Both the position numbers and the translations under genes were made by a program. A stretch of DNA of 64,000 bases from Paenibacillus sp. PL91 (GTDB taxonomy: Bacteria > Bacillota > Bacilli > Paenibacillales > Paenibacillaceae), in contig NZ_JABBYG020000001.1 in assembly GCF_012935325.2 (NCBI RefSeq), forward strand, positions 310,001-374,000, read 5' to 3'. Positions 63,365 to 64,000 of this stretch are shown piece by piece. Numbering within the stretch: position 1 is the stretch's first letter; each line of letters opens with the position of its first letter. Below the pieces are notes generated by a model. That model was given only the letters and a program-made list of their open reading frames with translations. It made no database searches and had not been told where the DNA came from.

Positions 63365-64000
63365 CTAATCGGTTTCAGGATAGAAAAACGGAAGCTGAGG
63401 CAGAAGGGCTTGCTGGTACAGTCGTGATTTGCTTTCCGTAAAATCGCCAGAGCGGACGGCCTCAGTATTAATAAGGAGATCTACGACCGCGGATAAGGTG
63501 TGTATCTTCATCTTTGCAGCTTGACCGGATAGGACGAAATCGTCAACACGGCTGGTCAAGTCTTGCGGATAGTAGGAAGTAAGCTTTTTGCGCGACATGA
63601 GCTGATCGGCTATCAGCTTGTTTTTGATCGTAATGGGAAGAGCTTTCCATTGCTTTAGCTCTAGAAGCGCAGGTGATTTGAAATCCCCTGGAATGTCAAG
63701 ATCAACGGTTGCTGACCACTTTAGCATAGCTGAATAATAGGCTTGCTGCGCGCTAAGCGCAAATTGAGAGGCGGAGAGATACGTTTTCTCCTGCTCAACA
63801 TTTTTCTTAAGCTCATTGAACGATAATGTTTTTGCGCTGATTGCCGCTTTGTCTGCTGCTTCTTCAAACAGCTTCAGGCTTCGAATATAGCTAACCTGTG
63901 ATTGTCCAAGCAGTGGAGACTTTTGCATGTCGATCGAACTGGCATCCTTAGCTTTCTCTTCGGCAAGTTTGGCTAAATCCTTGAACATGGAAGTGGCTTC
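63365..64000 (-). CDS. Unknown protein, 5' end cut by the window edge
   Basis: The frame stays open from 63365 to the right edge; the Met at 63988 has no ribosome binding site, so the true start lies outside. At least 211 residues are visible. They are mostly amphipathic helices with many Ala, Lys, Gln and Ser (LAKLAEEKAKDASS, FALSAQQAYYSAMLKW) and contain no metal motif or membrane helix. I do not recognise a family. It converges on the rhodanese gene with 21 bp between them. Confidence 0.7.
   Translation of the reverse strand, partial: EATSMFKDLAKLAEEKAKDASSIDMQKSPLLGQSQVSYIRSLKLFEEAADKAAISAKTLSFNELKKNVEQEKTYLSASQFALSAQQAYYSAMLKWSATVDLDIPGDFKSPALLELKQWKALPITIKNKLIADQLMSRKKLTSYYPQDLTSRVDDFVLSGQAAKMKIHTLSAVVDLLINTEAVRSGDFTESKSRLYQQALLPQLPFFYPETD

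Noticed and set aside
1..64000. rRNA, tRNA, transposase and prophage genes
   Set aside because: None found on reading both strands; no cloverleaf ending or rRNA signature noticed.

Overview
The window looks like a chromosomal segment of an endospore-forming, low-GC Gram-positive bacterium, most likely a Paenibacillus-type member of the Bacillales. The evidence is the gene content and order, which follows the Bacillus subtilis chromosome almost block for block: accBC-yqhY-nusB-folD-xseAB-ispA-dxs-tlyA-argR-recN-spoIVB-spo0A; bkd; nudF-mciZ-spoIIM-fur-yqzK-xerD-deoB-punA-pdp-dacF-spoIIA-sigF-spoVA-lysA-ppiB-rib; scpAB-ytfIJ-dacB-spmAB-rluB-resABCDE-serA. The genus is inferred from deviations such as lipB beside bkd, a split spoVA set and intergenic repeats. 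No rRNA, tRNA, CRISPR array, transposase or prophage gene was seen.

Layout. 1-3.6 kb: biotin carboxyl carrier protein and biotin carboxylase (fatty acid synthesis), then an Asp23-family trio (yqhY, amaP, DUF2273). 3.7-10.5 kb: nusB, one-carbon metabolism (folD), exonuclease VII, isoprenoid synthesis (ispA, dxs) and a TlyA-type rRNA methylase. 10.6-15.9 kb: an unknown membrane protein, argR, recN, spoIVB and spo0A, with three perfect 0A boxes and a sigma-H-like promoter before spo0A. 16-28.4 kb: an Eis-like acetyltransferase, a CoaD-like protein, the branched-chain 2-oxoacid dehydrogenase operon plus lipB, a PepT-like peptidase, nudF and spoIIM. 28.4-36.6 kb: fur, a subtilase without a signal peptide, ald, yqzK, xerD and nucleoside salvage (deoB, punA, pdp). 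36.7-44.6 kb: dacF, spoIIAA-spoIIAB-sigF, spoVAA/AB/AF, lysA, ppiB. 44.6-49.3 kb: an FMN riboswitch and ribD-ribE-ribBA-ribH. 49.3-63.4 kb: condensin partners scpAB, sporulation genes, rluB, the res cytochrome c maturation/two-component operon, serA and a rhodanese. A gene truncated by the right edge closes the window.

How the genes work together. A large part is the sporulation programme: Spo0A (master regulator), a small Spo0E-like phosphatase, SpoIIAA/AB/SigF (first forespore sigma factor), SpoIIM (engulfment), SpoIVB (sigma-K checkpoint protease), MciZ (FtsZ inhibitor), SpoVA proteins (dipicolinate transport), DacF/DacB/SpmAB (cortex) and YtfJ (germination). The rest is housekeeping metabolism in operons ended by clear intrinsic terminators.

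What is easiest to miss. Four short genes were found by reading the gaps: a Prli42-type miniprotein (24590-24691, minus), MciZ (26050-26214, minus), a Spo0E-like phosphatase (35079-35237, plus) and an unknown 55-residue protein (17487-17654, minus). The most unusual non-coding signal is a mosaic repeat of roughly 400-450 bp present twice in the same orientation and with the same internal order, just before spoIIM (27263-27705) and just before ribBA (47149-47560). I could not run any search; family names come from motifs and synteny.
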